From positions 172,150 to 236,149 of the forward strand of contig NZ_LMHC01000027.1 of the NCBI RefSeq assembly GCF_001427665.1: a stretch of 64,000 bases of DNA. Direction: 5' to 3'. Source of the stretch: Caulobacter sp. Root655 (GTDB taxonomy: Bacteria; Pseudomonadota; Alphaproteobacteria; Caulobacterales; Caulobacteraceae). Shown here in pieces: positions 62,819 to 64,000 of the stretch (positions are counted from its first letter, which is position 1; the number at the start of each line of letters is the position of its first letter). The notes under the pieces are model-generated. The model was not told the origin of the DNA. It did no database searches and saw only the letters and a program-made list of their open reading frames with translations. A program made the translations under genes and the position numbers.

Positions 62819-62931
62819 CACGGCTGAGCAAGGCGCGATCGAGAATCTCGCCCAGACTGGCGAGCGCGACCTGAATCTCCCACCTGGGGTGACGATCAAG
62901 GGCATGTCCTGTCTGATGGACGCCGATGGCG

Positions 62932-62956
62932 GGTGAAAGAATCACGTTCTTTCACC
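62932..62956. promoter_or_regulatory. 10-bp perfect inverted repeat upstream of the sensor kinase
   Basis: GGTGAAAGAA-TCACG-TTCTTTCACC, 26-50 bp before the kinase ATG at 62983 and 113 bp after yggU. No T tract follows, so an operator is more likely than a terminator. Confidence 0.5.
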
Positions 62957-62982
62957 ACCTCTTAGCCTAGTCGTTCCATGAT

Positions 62983-64000
62983 ATGGGCCATTTCCAGCGC
63001 GCCGCGAAGGCGGCGTGGTCACCCGGGGGCGGCGTGGACAGCAAGGAACATCGATCGGCGGAGATGCGGGTGGCGATCGCGCGTCGGGGCAATACCTTCC
63101 TGCGCGTCATGGCCGCGCTGATCATCGCGCTGATCCTGCATGTCTTCATCGATATGGGCTGGATCTGGATCTGGGCCGGCGTCTACGCGGCGAGCCAGAT
63201 GGTCGAGCTGTGGCTGGGCAGGGGACTGACCCAGCGGCTGGAGGCGGGCGTTCGCGACTGGCGGCGGACCGCGATGAGGGTGATGCCGGCCGTCACCTCG
63301 ACGATCTTCGGCTTCGTGTCGCTGCCGCTGTTCGCCTCGCACGAACGCTTCGCCCCCACCTTGGGCGGCTTGGTGCTGGCCGGGGCCCTGCTCAACGTCG
63401 TCGTCGTCAACGGCAGCCTGCGGTCGGCGACGATCTCGGCCGCCGCGCCGCACGTGGTCTATCTGCTGATCGTGCCGCTGGTGGCCCGGGCGGCCAATCC
63501 CCACGCCCCCCTGGCCTACGCCCTGTGGTTCGGCGTCATCCTGCTGATCGTCTCGGTGGCGGTGGCCAGCCGCACCCTGGAAAAGGCGCTGACGGCCGAG
63601 GCCGCCGCCAAGGACGAGGCCGAGCGCCGGCGCCATGAGGCCGAGGAGGCGGTGGCCGCCAAGTCGGCCTTCGTGGCGATGATCAGCCACGAGCTGCGCA
63701 CGCCGATCAGCGCCATCCTGGCCGGGGCCGCGCGGCTGCACAGCGACGTGCCCGACGTGAGCTCCAAGATTCACGCCCAGCTGATCGGCGACGCCGGGGC
63801 GATGATGCGCACCCTGCTCAACGACCTGCTGGACCTGTCACGCCTGGACGCCGGGCGGATGGCGGTCGAGAAGGCTCCGTTCGACCTGCGCCAGTCGATG
63901 GCCGACACCCTGCGCCTGTGGCGTCCCGACGCCCAGAGGAAGGGCCTGCGCCTGCGGGTCGAGGGCGCGGCGCATCTTCCGCGGTGGGTCGCGGGCGATT
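62983..64000 (+). CDS. membrane sensor histidine kinase, 3' end outside window
   Basis: 339 codons are visible, with no stop before the window end. An N-terminal region with about six membrane segments (residues about 38-175: L-I-I-A-L-I-L-H-V-F, G-W-I-W-I-W-A-G-V-Y, and later ones) is followed by a charged helix (A-A-A-K-D-E-A-E-R-R-R-H-E-A-E-E) and the HisKA motif M-I-S-H-E-L-R-T-P-I (H236), then D-L-L-D-L-S-R-L-D-A-G-R. The HATPase domain is cut off; a C-terminal receiver is possible as in Caulobacter hybrid kinases. GTG 63034 is an alternative start with a GGGGGC site upstream. Confidence 0.85.
   Translation, partial: MGHFQRAAKAAWSPGGGVDSKEHRSAEMRVAIARRGNTFLRVMAALIIALILHVFIDMGWIWIWAGVYAASQMVELWLGRGLTQRLEAGVRDWRRTAMRVMPAVTSTIFGFVSLPLFASHERFAPTLGGLVLAGALLNVVVVNGSLRSATISAAAPHVVYLLIVPLVARAANPHAPLAYALWFGVILLIVSVAVASRTLEKALTAEAAAKDEAERRRHEAEEAVAAKSAFVAMISHELRTPISAILAGAARLHSDVPDVSSKIHAQLIGDAGAMMRTLLNDLLDLSRLDAGRMAVEKAPFDLRQSMADTLRLWRPDAQRKGLRLRVEGAAHLPRWVAGD

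Overview
The window is one contiguous stretch of a high-GC chromosome (roughly two-thirds G+C by eye, with long open frames on both strands as GC-rich DNA gives). It looks like an alphaproteobacterium of the Caulobacter group. The reasons are the chvI-chvG-hprK-EIIA(Man)-HPr cluster, the pseB/pseC flagellin-sugar pair (called flmA/flmB in Caulobacter), a C-X-G-P-C-bearing CnoX-like thioredoxin, and several families of short palindromic intergenic repeats. The genus is an inference; no rRNA is present. There is no CRISPR array, insertion sequence, rRNA or complete prophage.

Layout: (1) 1-1914 is an accessory-looking block at the 3' end of a tRNA-Arg(CCG): a three-gene minus-strand operon (coiled-coil protein, HEPN-like protein, stand-alone sigma region 4-like protein) divergent from a small XRE regulator. 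(2) 2280-5782 is a purine cluster: NCS2 permease, exported purine-nucleoside permease-family protein, exported MTA/SAH nucleosidase-like enzyme. (3) 5914-7755 holds an ABC ATPase, a zinc-finger protein and a thioesterase, followed by a gene-free 0.9 kb. (4) 8650-15947 holds an erythromycin-esterase-like protein, a UbiH-like hydroxylase, Trm112, LON domain, CnoX, ProX-like deacylase, NTPase and DUF6065. (5) 16112-22449 holds an outer-membrane barrel, a two-component system, a membrane PQQ dehydrogenase, and a membrane protein with a winged-helix regulator behind twin operators. (6) 22587-25917 is glmM and glmS, divergent. (7) 25992-31612 holds a GIY-YIG nuclease between repeats, an amino-acid permease, a metallophosphatase with CFA synthase, and an aldo/keto reductase divergent from LysR. 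(8) 32936-40871 holds asd, rarD, two serine hydrolases, an MFS pump, a beta-barrel protein and pdxY. (9) 41051-45234 holds ahcY, a CYTH-CHAD protein and bioB. (10) 45398-50903 holds the PTS/HprK/ChvGI envelope-stress cluster and a large unknown protein. (11) 51056-54881 holds a compositionally odd gene, pseC/pseB and an exported FliL-like protein. (12) 55003-64000 holds tadA, rluB, a phospholipid gene group (CDP-alcohol transferase, CdsA, PlsC), a CPBP protease, TMEM175, rsmD, tRNA-Ala(CGC), yggT, yggU and a sensor kinase cut by the window end.

Most of the window is ordinary core chromosome. The unusual material is the tRNA-Arg-linked block, the lipid group with a changed CDP-alcohol motif, the GIY-YIG gene bracketed by identical 29-bp repeats, a CTAG-bounded 44-bp repeat that covaries and supplies stop codons to two genes, a 17-bp triplet repeat shared by two convergent genes, and paired ACTCTG-N4-ACAGAG operators. 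All family calls are from sequence recognition alone; no search was run.
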